From an uncultured Eubacteriales bacterium (lineage in GTDB: Bacteria; Bacillota; Clostridia; Oscillospirales; Oscillospiraceae), in NCBI GenBank assembly GCA_900552725.1, contig USAT01000004.1:1-46750 (forward strand): a DNA stretch of 46,750 nt. Direction: 5' to 3'. This document shows, one piece after another, positions 7,489-15,474 of this stretch (the first letter of the stretch is position 1; every line of letters starts with the position of its first letter). The translations under genes were made by a program, and so were the position numbers. The notes beneath the pieces are model-generated. The model was not told the DNA's origin. It did no database searches and saw only the letters and a list, made by a program, of their open reading frames with translations.

Positions 7489-8481
7489 ATGAACAAAGAG
7501 ATCTTCGGCGGCTTTATCGCCGATTTACGCAGGGTGGCCGGGATGACGCAGAAGCAGGTGGCCGACCGGCTGCATGTGACCGACCGGGCTGTCAGCAAAT
7601 GGGAGCGGGGCCTCAGCTATCCCGATGTGACGCTGATGGAGCCTCTGGCCGTCGTGCTGGGCGTCGGCGTGGAGGAGCTGCTGACCTGCCGGCGGAAGGA
7701 GGCGCCTGCCCCGGAGCCGGAGCTTCCGGCCCTGCGCTCGGTGCTGACCATCACGCAGGAGGAAAAGCGCATCCGTACCCGGCGGACGCGGGTATTGCTT
7801 TGCGCCGCTGCCGCGGTGCTGGTGCTGGCAGTGCTGATCACCATGCAGCACAACGGCAAGCTCTTCTATGAGCGGCGCACCACATCCCCGGGCGGAGATA
7901 CCACCTTCACGGTGTATCGGGACAGTTTGCTTGACGGAGAGCTCCACATAAAGCTGAACCACCCTATAAGCTTCGAGGGCACCGCCTGCCGCTACTGCGG
8001 CCGGGGCGCGACGGAATGGACAGACCGGCAGGAGCTGGGCTGGGGGATGACCTCGGCGGAGGAGCTGTCCTGGTCGGCGGATGGGCGGTATCTGCTGATC
8101 CGGGGCGGCGGCAGCAACGGAAAGTCCATGGAGCTGGTGCTGTGGGACTTTGCGAAATACGGCGAGGACAGTCCTGTTCACAGCGGCGAGATCACGCTGG
8201 ACATTTTACAGCAGCTCTCCGGCTTTGATGCGTACGAAGGCCGCATAGTGGATGGTCAGCCCTGGCCTGACCTGATCCTGCAGCCCCTGCTGCCCGCCCT
8301 GCCGGGGACCGGTTGGCTGCCGCAGGTATCGCTGTCAGACGTTCGCTGGATCGGCGGCAGCCATCGTCTGACCATGACCTACGCCTACGATGGGACGGAT
8401 GGCCTGCACCGCAGCGGCCAGCTGACCTATGACGCGGACACAGGACGGTGGTCACAGTGGAATGACCGGAATGACGGATAA
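7489..8481 (+). CDS. XRE-family regulator with transmembrane segment and extracytoplasmic domain
   Basis: This is a 330-residue protein. Residues 1-62 form a Cro/C1-type helix-turn-helix (GMTQKQVADRLHVTDRAVSKWERG). After a charged linker, a single hydrophobic segment (about 105-122, VLLCAAAAVLVLAVLITMQ) would span the membrane. The remaining 200 residues (about 125-330) would be outside and have no family I recognise. This is a one-component membrane-bound sensor layout. It leads an operon with a sugar-type ABC importer (11-nt gap), so it may sense the imported solute or a cell-surface cue. A palindrome over its own promoter suggests autoregulation. The ATG at 7489 has a modest SD (GAGGTGAG). 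Confidence 0.8.
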   Translation: MNKEIFGGFIADLRRVAGMTQKQVADRLHVTDRAVSKWERGLSYPDVTLMEPLAVVLGVGVEELLTCRRKEAPAPEPELPALRSVLTITQEEKRIRTRRTRVLLCAAAAVLVLAVLITMQHNGKLFYERRTTSPGGDTTFTVYRDSLLDGELHIKLNHPISFEGTACRYCGRGATEWTDRQELGWGMTSAEELSWSADGRYLLIRGGGSNGKSMELVLWDFAKYGEDSPVHSGEITLDILQQLSGFDAYEGRIVDGQPWPDLILQPLLPALPGTGWLPQVSLSDVRWIGGSHRLTMTYAYDGTDGLHRSGQLTYDADTGRWSQWNDRNDG

Positions 8482-8492
8482 GGAGGTACACC

Positions 8493-9701
8493 ATGAGAAA
8501 ACGATGGACGCTGCTGCCGGCGCTGCTGCTTGCCCTCCTGCTGTGCGGCTGCGGAGCGAAGGATGACCACACGCTGCATGTCGCCGCGGCGTTCCATACC
8601 AGTGAGCTGGACGCTCTGGTGGAGCAATTCAATGCCACCCACCGGGACTGCACCGCCGTGGTGGACTACTATCCGGAAAATGCCTATGACCGGCTGTGTA
8701 CGGAGATCATGGCGGGGGACGGGCCGGATGTATTGAACCTCTTTGGCCTGTCCCTGCCGCCGGATTCCTCCTATTTGGAGGATCTGTATCCCTATATCGA
8801 CGCCGACGGTGCGCTTGACCGGGAGGATTTTGTGCCAACGGTGCTGTCATCTCTGGAGGTGGGCGGCGCCCTGCGCTCCATCCCGGCCACCTACGCGGTG
8901 ACGACACTGAGCGCGAGGGCTTCGGACGTGGACAATGCCGAACGGTGGACATTTGATGAAATGCGGGACATTCTGGCGCGGCAGGACGGGGACGTGCATC
9001 TGCTGCCGGAGAGCTGGGTGCAGATGGAGTTCCTGCGGTGGATCGCCAGCATCAGCGCCGGTACGTTTATCGACTGGGAGAGCCGCACCGCCCATTACGA
9101 CAGTCCGGCCTTTCAGGAGCAGCTCCGCTTCTGCGCCACGCTGCCGGGAAGCTATTCCTATTATGAGGCCGACCCCAACTGGAGGTCTCTGGCCCAGCTG
9201 CAGGTGATCCAGAATCCCCTGGTTTTGCAGACCATCAGCCAGAGCTATGACCAGCCCTTTACCTTTATCGGCTTTCCCACGGAGGAGGGCAGCGGCAGCT
9301 TTTTTCAATGTACCACGCTGCACCTGGGCATCTCCTCTGCCAGCGACAAAAAGGAGCTGGCGTGGGAGTTCATCCGGCAGGCGCTGACGGCGGAGTATCA
9401 GAGGGCGCTGGCGGAGCGGTGGTATCTCTCTGTGCGCGGCGACATCATGGAGGCCCAGCTTCAGGGGGAGATCGTTCCGCTCCTGCCGGAGGACGAGGAG
9501 TACGAAGCCCTTGACGAAGCGGTGGCGGAACAGTACCGCCGGTTGGTATCCCAGCCGCTGGTGTTCATCGGCTACAATGAGGAGCTGTCCGGGATCATTT
9601 TGGAGGAGGGCGAAGCCTATTTCACCGGTCAGCGCACCGTGGAGGAGGCGGCGGAGCGCATCCAGAACCGGGTAACGCTGTATCTCTCCGAGATCGAATA
9701 G
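8493..9701 (+). CDS. ABC transporter extracellular solute-binding lipoprotein (carbohydrate type)
   Basis: This 402-residue protein has a lipoprotein signal peptide (MRKRWTLLPALLLALLLCGC, lipid-anchored Cys about residue 20). The sequence LHVAAAFHTSELDALVEQFN and the motif MAGDGPDVLNLFG are typical of family-1 extracellular solute-binding proteins of the CUT1 class. Residues after about 260 contain the usual hinge-side segment TFIGFPTEEGSGSFF. It binds a sugar or oligosaccharide outside the membrane and delivers it to the two permeases encoded next. An SD AGGAGG sits 7 nt before the ATG. The ligand cannot be deduced. Confidence 0.9.
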   Translation: MRKRWTLLPALLLALLLCGCGAKDDHTLHVAAAFHTSELDALVEQFNATHRDCTAVVDYYPENAYDRLCTEIMAGDGPDVLNLFGLSLPPDSSYLEDLYPYIDADGALDREDFVPTVLSSLEVGGALRSIPATYAVTTLSARASDVDNAERWTFDEMRDILARQDGDVHLLPESWVQMEFLRWIASISAGTFIDWESRTAHYDSPAFQEQLRFCATLPGSYSYYEADPNWRSLAQLQVIQNPLVLQTISQSYDQPFTFIGFPTEEGSGSFFQCTTLHLGISSASDKKELAWEFIRQALTAEYQRALAERWYLSVRGDIMEAQLQGEIVPLLPEDEEYEALDEAVAEQYRRLVSQPLVFIGYNEELSGIILEEGEAYFTGQRTVEEAAERIQNRVTLYLSEIE

Positions 9702-9710
9702 GAGGCCGCT

Positions 9711-10469
9711 ATGCAGAGACGACGTTTCCGAAAATCTCTCCCCTATCTGCTCCCCAGCGGCACGGGAACGACGCTGTTTTACACAGCGCCGTTCCTCGTG
9801 ATGCTGCTCTATGCCTTCTCCAGCGGCGGTGGATTGGCGGCGCTGGGCGGCAACCACGCCTTTGCGGTGGGTGCGCGGAACACTGCTGTCTATCTGTTTT
9901 GCGGCATCGGCGCCGCGCTGCTGCTGGGTATGTGGATCGCGCTGGCGCTGCGGCCCCGGCGCTTTGCCGTAAAGCTGGCGCTGCTGGTGCCGCTGATGAT
10001 CCCCTCCGCCGCCGTGGCGGTGATCTGGCGGGCGCTGATCCCGTGGGAGAGCTTGTGGGTGCTGATCCTGCTGTTGGTGTGGAAGGTCACCGGTGTCAAT
10101 GCTGTGCTGTTTACCGCCGCCCATAATAAGATCCCCGGCGAGGTCATCGAGAGCGGCCAGCTGGACGGGGCCGACGGCCTGAGGCTGTTCCTCCGCGTCA
10201 AGTGGCCGTATCTGGCCAGCAGCGTGTTTTTTGCCGCGCTGATCGACCTTTTCTTCGCTTGGCGGGCTTTTCGGGAGGTCTATCTTCTGACCGGTGATTA
10301 CCCCTATGACAGCATTTATCTCATTCAGCACTACCTCATGCACATGTTCCGCCGCCTGCAATACGGCAAGCTGGCCACCGCCTCCATCGTGGTGGTCGTA
10401 GCGGTAGTGGTCATAACGGGACTGCTGTTTCTGCTGACCAACGCACAGGGAAAGGATGTGGAAGCATGA
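9711..10469 (+). CDS. ABC sugar permease, MalF-like subunit
   Basis: This 252-residue membrane protein has about six hydrophobic segments. The cytoplasmic EAA loop that docks the ATPase is visible as EVIESGQLDGADGLRLFLRV (about residues 144-163). It belongs to the MalF/UgpA class of CUT1 permeases and is shorter than most (about 290 residues). It pairs with the next permease, which it overlaps by 4 nt (ATGA), indicating translational coupling. Confidence 0.88.
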   Translation: MQRRRFRKSLPYLLPSGTGTTLFYTAPFLVMLLYAFSSGGGLAALGGNHAFAVGARNTAVYLFCGIGAALLLGMWIALALRPRRFAVKLALLVPLMIPSAAVAVIWRALIPWESLWVLILLLVWKVTGVNAVLFTAAHNKIPGEVIESGQLDGADGLRLFLRVKWPYLASSVFFAALIDLFFAWRAFREVYLLTGDYPYDSIYLIQHYLMHMFRRLQYGKLATASIVVVVAVVVITGLLFLLTNAQGKDVEA

Positions 10470-11188
10470 AAGCACTGGCGAAAGTGATCCTTGTTCTCCT
10501 TGCCCTTCTGCCGGTGGGTATATTGCTCTGGCTGGCTGTTCCTCAGCTTCCGCTGCTGAGGGATGACCGCACCTATTGGCGGGGCTACGCCACCTCGCTG
10601 GGACTGACAGCGGTCATTTTGATCTTTCAGATGGCTGTGGCGCTGCTGGCGGCCTACGGCCTGGCACGCTGGCAAGGGCGGCTGCGAAACGCCGCCTACC
10701 TGCTGTGCTGTTTATTGACGCTGCTGCCGGTGCAGGTGATGATGCTGCCCAACTATCTGGTGTGCCGGGCGTTTGGGTTGCTGAACACCCGCCTTGCCAT
10801 CGTGCTGCTGGGCGTTTTCTCCCCGCTGGCGGTATTTCTGCTGGCCCGCGCCATGCAGCGTATCGGCCGTGAGCAGAGCGAGGCTGCGTCGCTGGATGGT
10901 GCCGGAGAGTGGACGCTCTTACGCCGCATCTATCTGCCGCAGGTAAAGGACACCGCCTATATCGCGGCAGGGCTGGCCTTTTTGGATCAGTGGAGCATGG
11001 TGGAGCTGCCGCTGGTGCTGCTGTCAGACGAAAGCAAGCAGCCCCTGTCCATTCTCCTGACCCGCACCGCCTTTACCGCCCCCTACGCCGGAGCCGCCGT
11101 ATATCTGCTGCCGGTGGCAGTCGTGGTGGCGGCAGCGGCCTTTTGCAAGAGGGGAAAAGAAAAGCCTCCGGCGAAGGCGGAGACTTGA
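10466..11188 (+). CDS. ABC sugar permease, MalG-like subunit
   Basis: This 240-residue membrane protein of the MalG class has an EAA motif SEAASLDGAGEWTLLRRIYL (about residues 138-157) and about six transmembrane segments. It forms the channel with the MalF-like subunit. No ATP-binding subunit follows; a terminator comes about 80 nt later. The importer therefore probably borrows a shared MsmK/MalK-type ATPase encoded elsewhere. Confidence 0.88.
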   Translation: MKALAKVILVLLALLPVGILLWLAVPQLPLLRDDRTYWRGYATSLGLTAVILIFQMAVALLAAYGLARWQGRLRNAAYLLCCLLTLLPVQVMMLPNYLVCRAFGLLNTRLAIVLLGVFSPLAVFLLARAMQRIGREQSEAASLDGAGEWTLLRRIYLPQVKDTAYIAAGLAFLDQWSMVELPLVLLSDESKQPLSILLTRTAFTAPYAGAAVYLLPVAVVVAAAAFCKRGKEKPPAKAET

Positions 11189-11270
11189 ACAGGCGGGCGT
11201 ATCGGCGGTTTGTGTTCTTGTATCATCCGCTCTGCGGCCGGGAGACGGACGGCTGCCGCAAAAAAAGAAA

Positions 11271-11299
11271 AAGCCGGACGGAGGTCCGGCCTTTTCTTT
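11271..11299 (+). terminator. Intrinsic terminator of the XRE-ABC operon
   Basis: GCCGGAC (11273-11279) and GTCCGGC (11284-11290) enclose GGAG, followed by CTTTTCTTT. The rest of 11189-11508 holds only an AT-rich stretch and the LysR promoter. Confidence 0.8.
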
Positions 11300-11444
11300 A
11301 CAGGGATGCAGGAACAAAGAGAGAAAATAAGAAAGAAAAGAAAGCAAATTATAAAGTAGGATATAAATGGCAGTTTATCCTGTTTTTCAGGAGAACCGGT
11401 ATCGCTCTCCTGTTGTGGATATACCATATCACACAAATTCGCAC

Positions 11445-11473
11445 TTGTAAAACGGATAAAACCCACATATAAT
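11445..11473 (+). promoter_or_regulatory. Sigma-A promoter of the LysR-family gene
   Basis: A -35 box TTGTAA (11445-11450) and a perfect -10 box TATAAT (11468-11473) are separated by 17 nt. The region is notably AT-rich compared with its surroundings. Confidence 0.7.
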
Positions 11474-11508
11474 ATAGGTAGAATTTATATTTTCAAGGGA
11501 GGCGCGGC

Positions 11509-12411
11509 ATGAACAACACCGATATGGAGACCTTCTGGGCGGTGCTGGAGCACGGCACACTGACAGCGGCGGCCGAAGCGCTGTTCATTACCCAGCCCAC
11601 GCTGACCAACCGCATCCAGGCCCTGGAGGCCGAGGTGGGCGCGCAGCTGTTCCGACGGGGCAAGGGCATCCGCCACATCGAGCTGACCGAGGCGGGCCAG
11701 CGGTTCCTGCCCCTGGCCTATCGCTGGCAGACGCTGCTGGAGGAGACGCGGGGCGTGGCGGAGACCGCCACACGGGAGTATCTGCGCATCGGCGCGGTGT
11801 TTTCTACCAACCAGTACATCCTTCCGGCGGCCTATCGCCGGTTTCTCCACCGAAAGCTTCCTGTGGCGCTGTGGGTGCAGACCCTGCCGGGCACCGGCTA
11901 TGACGGGGCTCAGCCGGTGGCCCGCCGTGAGCTGGAGATGGCGCTGATGGACGGCGACAGCTTTTACCATCCCCAGCTGGACATCACCCCGCTGTGCAGC
12001 GAGGAGACGGTGGTGGCCTGTTCGCCGGACAGCCCCTATGGCGACGTGATCTCCCCCAAGGAGCTGGATCCCGCCAATGAGATCGTGGTGTCCTGGCGTA
12101 AGGCCGTGCAGGACTGGCGGGATCACTGGTTCGGCCTGACGGCCACGCCGCTGCTGTACGCCGACTCCATGCAGGCGGTGGACACCTTCCTGGGCAACGA
12201 GATGATGTGGGCCATCGTGCCGCTGGCCGCCGCCCGCGCCCTGGCGCAGGAGGGACGGGCCCGGATCTGCTATCTGACCGACCCGGCGCCTGACCGGGTG
12301 TCCTATCTGATGACCCGCCGGGGCGAGGCCCTCAGCGAGGCGGCCCAGCTGCTGCTGGAGGACATCCGCACGGAGATCCAGCGGATCGAGGGCGTGCATA
12401 TGGTGCAGTAA
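11509..12411 (+). CDS. LysR-family transcriptional regulator
   Basis: This is a 300-residue protein. The N-terminal winged helix-turn-helix is canonical (FWAVLEHGTLTAAAEALF, then TQPTLTNRIQALEAEVGAQL, about residues 6-52). Residues about 90-295 form the periplasmic-binding-protein-like effector domain. An SD AGGGAGG precedes the ATG. It converges with the minus-strand NTPase/xdhC unit and shares a bidirectional terminator with it, so proximity is the only hint of a target. The effector is unknown. Confidence 0.9.
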   Translation: MNNTDMETFWAVLEHGTLTAAAEALFITQPTLTNRIQALEAEVGAQLFRRGKGIRHIELTEAGQRFLPLAYRWQTLLEETRGVAETATREYLRIGAVFSTNQYILPAAYRRFLHRKLPVALWVQTLPGTGYDGAQPVARRELEMALMDGDSFYHPQLDITPLCSEETVVACSPDSPYGDVISPKELDPANEIVVSWRKAVQDWRDHWFGLTATPLLYADSMQAVDTFLGNEMMWAIVPLAAARALAQEGRARICYLTDPAPDRVSYLMTRRGEALSEAAQLLLEDIRTEIQRIEGVHMVQ

Positions 12412-12448
12412 AAAAAGGACACATGGCATTGGCCATGTGTCCTCTTTT
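12411..12448. terminator. Bidirectional terminator between LysR and NTPase genes
   Basis: GGACACATGGC (12417-12427) and GCCATGTGTCC (12432-12442) enclose ATTG. A run of six A lies before and TCTTTTT after, so it can end both convergent transcripts. Confidence 0.85.
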
Positions 12449-12936
12449 TACGTTTGTGCGTTCCGCCAGCGGCGCAGCTCCGCCGCCAGCGTGTTCCGGT
12501 TTTCCTCCGTTACCGTCAGCACGGTCACCCGGGGGTGGCGGGCGATGCGGTCGAGGAATTGGCTTTGCGCCTGCTGCAGGACGCCGAGGATGGGGGTGCT
12601 GCCGTCCAGTGTGCGGAACACCGCCGCCTGGAATCGGAGGGCCGCCTCCTCGTGAGGGCCCAGCTCGTCCATCACCAGCAGGCGGCATCCGGCGGTATCC
12701 GCCAGCGCGGCGCAGCCCAGATCGTCGAACCGGGCCGGGTCACCGCCGTGGCCGCAGCGGAACAGAAGGCTCTCCGGTGTGAACGTCCGCTCCTTGGCGG
12801 CGGGCAGCAGATAGACGCCGCCTTCGTGCCTTACGGTAAAAAATCCGCCCAAACGCCCCGTTTCTTCCGCCAGCAGGCCGCGGATGAGGGTGGATTTTCC
12901 CGCGCCCTTTTGACCCGTCAAAAACAGGTGCGTCAT
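12448..12936 (-). CDS. THEP1-like nucleoside-triphosphatase
   Basis: This 162-residue P-loop protein has Walker A GQKGAGKST (residues 8-16), Walker B with the family signature LVMDELGPHEEAALRFQ (about 87-103) and the late VTEENRN motif. These match the THEP1/DUF265 NTPase family, and the size is slightly below the usual 170-180. The physiological role of the family is unsettled. Here it is the last gene of a unit with a methyltransferase and xdhC, one base after the xdhC stop, which suggests a link to molybdenum-enzyme maturation. That link is an inference. Confidence 0.8.
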   Translation of the reverse strand: MTHLFLTGQKGAGKSTLIRGLLAEETGRLGGFFTVRHEGGVYLLPAAKERTFTPESLLFRCGHGGDPARFDDLGCAALADTAGCRLLVMDELGPHEEAALRFQAAVFRTLDGSTPILGVLQQAQSQFLDRIARHPRVTVLTVTEENRNTLAAELRRWRNAQT

Positions 12937-12937
12937 C

Positions 12938-13909
12938 TCAGTGCATGGGGCAGCCGCGGAGCTTTATCCCGGCGTTTTCCCGGCGGGTGGCCCGCACGCA
13001 GATCATCTCGCCGGCGATGGACACGGCGATCTCCTCCGGCGTCACCGCCTTGATGGCGGTGCCGATGGGGGTGTGAACGGAGGCGATGGCCTCCTCTCCG
13101 ATGCCGGCCTCCCGCAGCAGCGCGTTGACGCTGGCGGTCTTGGCACGGGAGCCGATGACGCCGATGTAGGCGTACTGTCCCCGCAGCACCTGCTCCTCCA
13201 CCACAAAATCGTGGCGGTGGCCGTTGGTCATGATCACCACATAGTCCTCGCCGTCAATGGGGACGGTATCCGCAATGTGCTTCATATCGCAGCACACCAC
13301 CGCGTCGGCGGTGGGAAAGCGCTCCTTGGTCACCAGCTCCGGCCGGTCGTCCACCACCGTCACCCGGAAGCCCACCGTGACCAGCAGGGGACACAGGGCA
13401 AGCGAGCAGTGACCGGCGCCGAACAGGATGGCCCGCTCGCCGATGGGCAGGGGGTGGGTAAAGTGCGCACTGTCGGTATCGGCCGCATCCGCCAGGGCAG
13501 GCGTGCCGCCGTCCAGTGCCAGCACCAGCCATCCCGGCTGCCGCAGGGCGATGCGGTGCAGCACGTCGCCTGCCAGCTGCCGCCACTCCGCGTCATCGGC
13601 GGCGATGAACTGCATGTGCACCGTCATGTCGCCGCCGCAGACCATGCCGATATCCTCCACCTTGTTGCGATGGAGCCGGTACTCATGGACGGCGCTGCGG
13701 CGTTCCTGCAGCAGCGCTTTGGCCTTGGCGATGGTATTGCCCTCCACCGCGCCGCCGCCGATGGTGCCGCACAGCAGTCCCTGTTCACCCACCAGCATCT
13801 GGGCGCCGCGGCCCCGCGGCGTAGAGCCGTTATCGGCGATGATGGTGCACAGCACCGTGTCGTGATGCTTTTCCATTTGATAAAGCAAGGTGGTAAATAT
13901 ACCGTTCAT
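12938..13909 (-). CDS. xdhC: XdhC/CoxI-family molybdoenzyme maturation factor
   Basis: This 323-residue protein has the two XdhC domains: an N-terminal XdhC/CoxI domain (TIIADNGSTPRGRGAQMLVG, then GGGAVEG, about residues 22-60) and a C-terminal Rossmann domain (AILFGAGHCSLALCPLL, then VTVVDDRPE, about 165-205). Family members bind Mo cofactor, promote its sulfuration and insert it into xanthine-dehydrogenase-type hydroxylases. The ATG overlaps the preceding methyltransferase stop (ATGA). The sequence is XdhC-like rather than YqeB-like. No hydroxylase is in the window, so the target lies elsewhere. A yqeC-like gene lies just beyond the adjacent terminator. Confidence 0.85.
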   Translation of the reverse strand: MNGIFTTLLYQMEKHHDTVLCTIIADNGSTPRGRGAQMLVGEQGLLCGTIGGGAVEGNTIAKAKALLQERRSAVHEYRLHRNKVEDIGMVCGGDMTVHMQFIAADDAEWRQLAGDVLHRIALRQPGWLVLALDGGTPALADAADTDSAHFTHPLPIGERAILFGAGHCSLALCPLLVTVGFRVTVVDDRPELVTKERFPTADAVVCCDMKHIADTVPIDGEDYVVIMTNGHRHDFVVEEQVLRGQYAYIGVIGSRAKTASVNALLREAGIGEEAIASVHTPIGTAIKAVTPEEIAVSIAGEMICVRATRRENAGIKLRGCPMH

Positions 13910-14664
13910 AGTGGTTGCTCCTTTTCGTCAGTTGATTCTGTGGGGCGCTCCGGCATCGTGCCCGCATGCCATCGCAGCAGGCCGAAGCGGCGGCTCTGGG
14001 GCAGGTAGAAGGGGAAGTCCTCCCGGCCCGTGGCCGTCAGCCGTGTTTGCAGAAGGGCGTCTGTGATGGGCGTGGTATCGTCCGGCTGGCGGTACAGCTC
14101 GAAAAACCGCCGGGCATCCTCCAGGGTGCGGAAGGGCTGTCCCATGGGCAGCTCCATTTCCTTTGCCTGAAAGGGAACGCCCAGCTTTTCCAGTTCTTCC
14201 CGGCCACGGGAATAGCCGCCGCGGCGGATGGCAGGCTGCGCGGCGGAAAAACGGTGGGCGGCGTCGCTGCGCATGACGGCCAGCACCGTACCCCGGCACT
14301 GGGCCGCAGAAATGGCTAAAATCTCCTTGATATGGCCGAAGAAGCAGAACACCATGGCGTCATAGGGCTCCTCCGGCGGTAATTGCGCGATGTCGCCCCG
14401 GTGGATGACGATGTTGTTGATGTGCCGCTTCCGGCAGTTCTCCGCCAGAAGGCCCAGGGCCTCGCCGCTGACGTCTACCGCCGTCACCTGCCTGACATAG
14501 GGCGACAGCGCCAGGGACAGATGGCCCGTGCCGCAGCCCGCGTCGCAGATATGGCCGTCCCCGGGCAGGTAGGGGGCCAGCGTCGCCGCCAGCCGGGCGT
14601 GAAAATCGCCCCATGCGGCGGCATCCTCCATGAAGCGGAGCTTCTCCTCGTTCCACTGAAACAT
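13906..14664 (-). CDS. Class I SAM-dependent methyltransferase
   Basis: This 252-residue protein has the SAM-binding motif I ICDAGCGTGHLSLAL (about residues 38-52) and motif II VTAVDVSGEAL. The motif-IV region is IAQLPPEEPYDAMVFCFFG. The substrate is unknown. It is the first gene of a three-gene unit (methyltransferase, xdhC, THEP1-like NTPase) with its own promoter and an operator-like palindrome. An SD GGGAGGGC precedes the ATG at 14664. Confidence 0.8.
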   Translation of the reverse strand: MFQWNEEKLRFMEDAAAWGDFHARLAATLAPYLPGDGHICDAGCGTGHLSLALSPYVRQVTAVDVSGEALGLLAENCRKRHINNIVIHRGDIAQLPPEEPYDAMVFCFFGHIKEILAISAAQCRGTVLAVMRSDAAHRFSAAQPAIRRGGYSRGREELEKLGVPFQAKEMELPMGQPFRTLEDARRFFELYRQPDDTTPITDALLQTRLTATGREDFPFYLPQSRRFGLLRWHAGTMPERPTESTDEKEQPL

Positions 14665-14695
14665 AGCCGCCCTCCCGAGATCGTTTTCCAGTCTT

Positions 14696-14746
14696 ATTGT
14701 ACCGCGTTATCCCTTTTTGCGCAATACGGAACCGTTCCGCATTGCG
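14696..14746 (-). promoter_or_regulatory. Promoter plus operator-like palindrome of the methyltransferase/xdhC/NTPase unit
   Basis: On the minus strand a -35 box TTGCGC (14724-14719) and a -10 box TACAAT (14701-14696) are spaced by 17 nt. A 27-bp interrupted palindrome (14720-14746; arms CGCAATACGGAAC and GTTCCGCATTGCG, one mismatch) covers the -35 box and the region upstream. That position suits a repressor or activator site. Confidence 0.6.
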
Positions 14747-14763
14747 GGATTTTGGCGCGGAAC

Positions 14764-14796
14764 AGGAAAACAGGCCGTGTTTATCACGGCCTGTTT
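14764..14796 (-). terminator. Intrinsic terminator of the cob/yqeC operon
   Basis: AAACAGGCCGTG (14768-14779) and CACGGCCTGTTT (14785-14796) enclose TTTAT. On the minus strand the stem is followed by TTTTCCTGTT. It lies just downstream of the yqeC stop and separates that operon from the methyltransferase unit. Confidence 0.8.
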
Positions 14797-14802
14797 CTTC
14801 GT

Positions 14803-15474
14803 TCACAGTTTCCGATACTGCTTTTTCCACAGGCTGCCCGCGATGACTTTGCCGGGCAGCAGGGCGGCCAGGGTCTCGGCATTGCGCCAGTCCTCCGAGG
14901 TTTCCACTTTATTGATGTAGATCCAGCCGGTATCGTAGCCCTCGGCGTGGAGCACCGCAGCTTCCAGCGTGGGAGTGACGATGTCATCCTCCGCCGCGCC
15001 GCACAGGGCGGCGTACCGCTCGGGGCGGTGGCACACCTGCCGGATGGGATGGCCGAAGCCGTCGGCGCCCACCACATAGACGGTCCGGCAGGCGTTGGGC
15101 GGGATCACCGGCTCGTGAGGGGCGTGGGCCTTCTGGGGCAGGCGCTTGGAGCCATCGGCCTCCACCAGCACGAAGTCCGCCAGCGCCGCCAGCAGCTCAA
15201 AGGACAGTGCCGGAGCGCACAGCTTGCCCTCCGCCGTTTCCCCGGCTACGCATACCACGCCGTGAGTCGCCAGGGCGGCGGCCACGGCAGCGGCGTCCGC
15301 TGTCAGCAACGTGGGGTATTGCTCCGGCCTCTGGATGTGGGTGGAGGTGGTGACGAGCACTGTCCCCCGGCGGCGCAGCTCCTCCGCCAGCGTATACATC
15401 AGCGTGGTCTTGCCGCCGCCGCCGATGAGGGCGGTGACGCCCTTTTCCACCTCCAGCAGGGCGGAAATGTTCAT
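14803..15474 (-). CDS. yqeC: YqeC-like accessory protein of selenium-dependent molybdenum hydroxylases
   Basis: This is a 223-residue protein. A glycine-rich P-loop-like motif GVTALIGGGGKTTLMYTLAEE starts near residue 12, followed by VLVTTSTHIQRPEQYPTLL. The motif FVLVEADGSKRLPQKAHAPHEPVIP (about 120-145) is characteristic of the YqeC family (putative selenium-dependent hydroxylase accessory protein). The start at 15474 was chosen over 15501 because its SD GGAGG lies 9 nt upstream and its ATG overlaps the preceding stop (TAATG). It is the last gene of the cobamide operon. Its exact biochemical role is not established. Confidence 0.82.
   Translation of the reverse strand: MNISALLEVEKGVTALIGGGGKTTLMYTLAEELRRRGTVLVTTSTHIQRPEQYPTLLTADAAAVAAALATHGVVCVAGETAEGKLCAPALSFELLAALADFVLVEADGSKRLPQKAHAPHEPVIPPNACRTVYVVGADGFGHPIRQVCHRPERYAALCGAAEDDIVTPTLEAAVLHAEGYDTGWIYINKVETSEDWRNAETLAALLPGKVIAGSLWKKQYRKL

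Noticed and set aside
12448..13053. Plus-strand frames opposite the NTPase and xdhC genes
   Set aside because: They are Pro/Arg/Ala-rich shadows without conserved motifs, and the minus-strand genes have clear family motifs.
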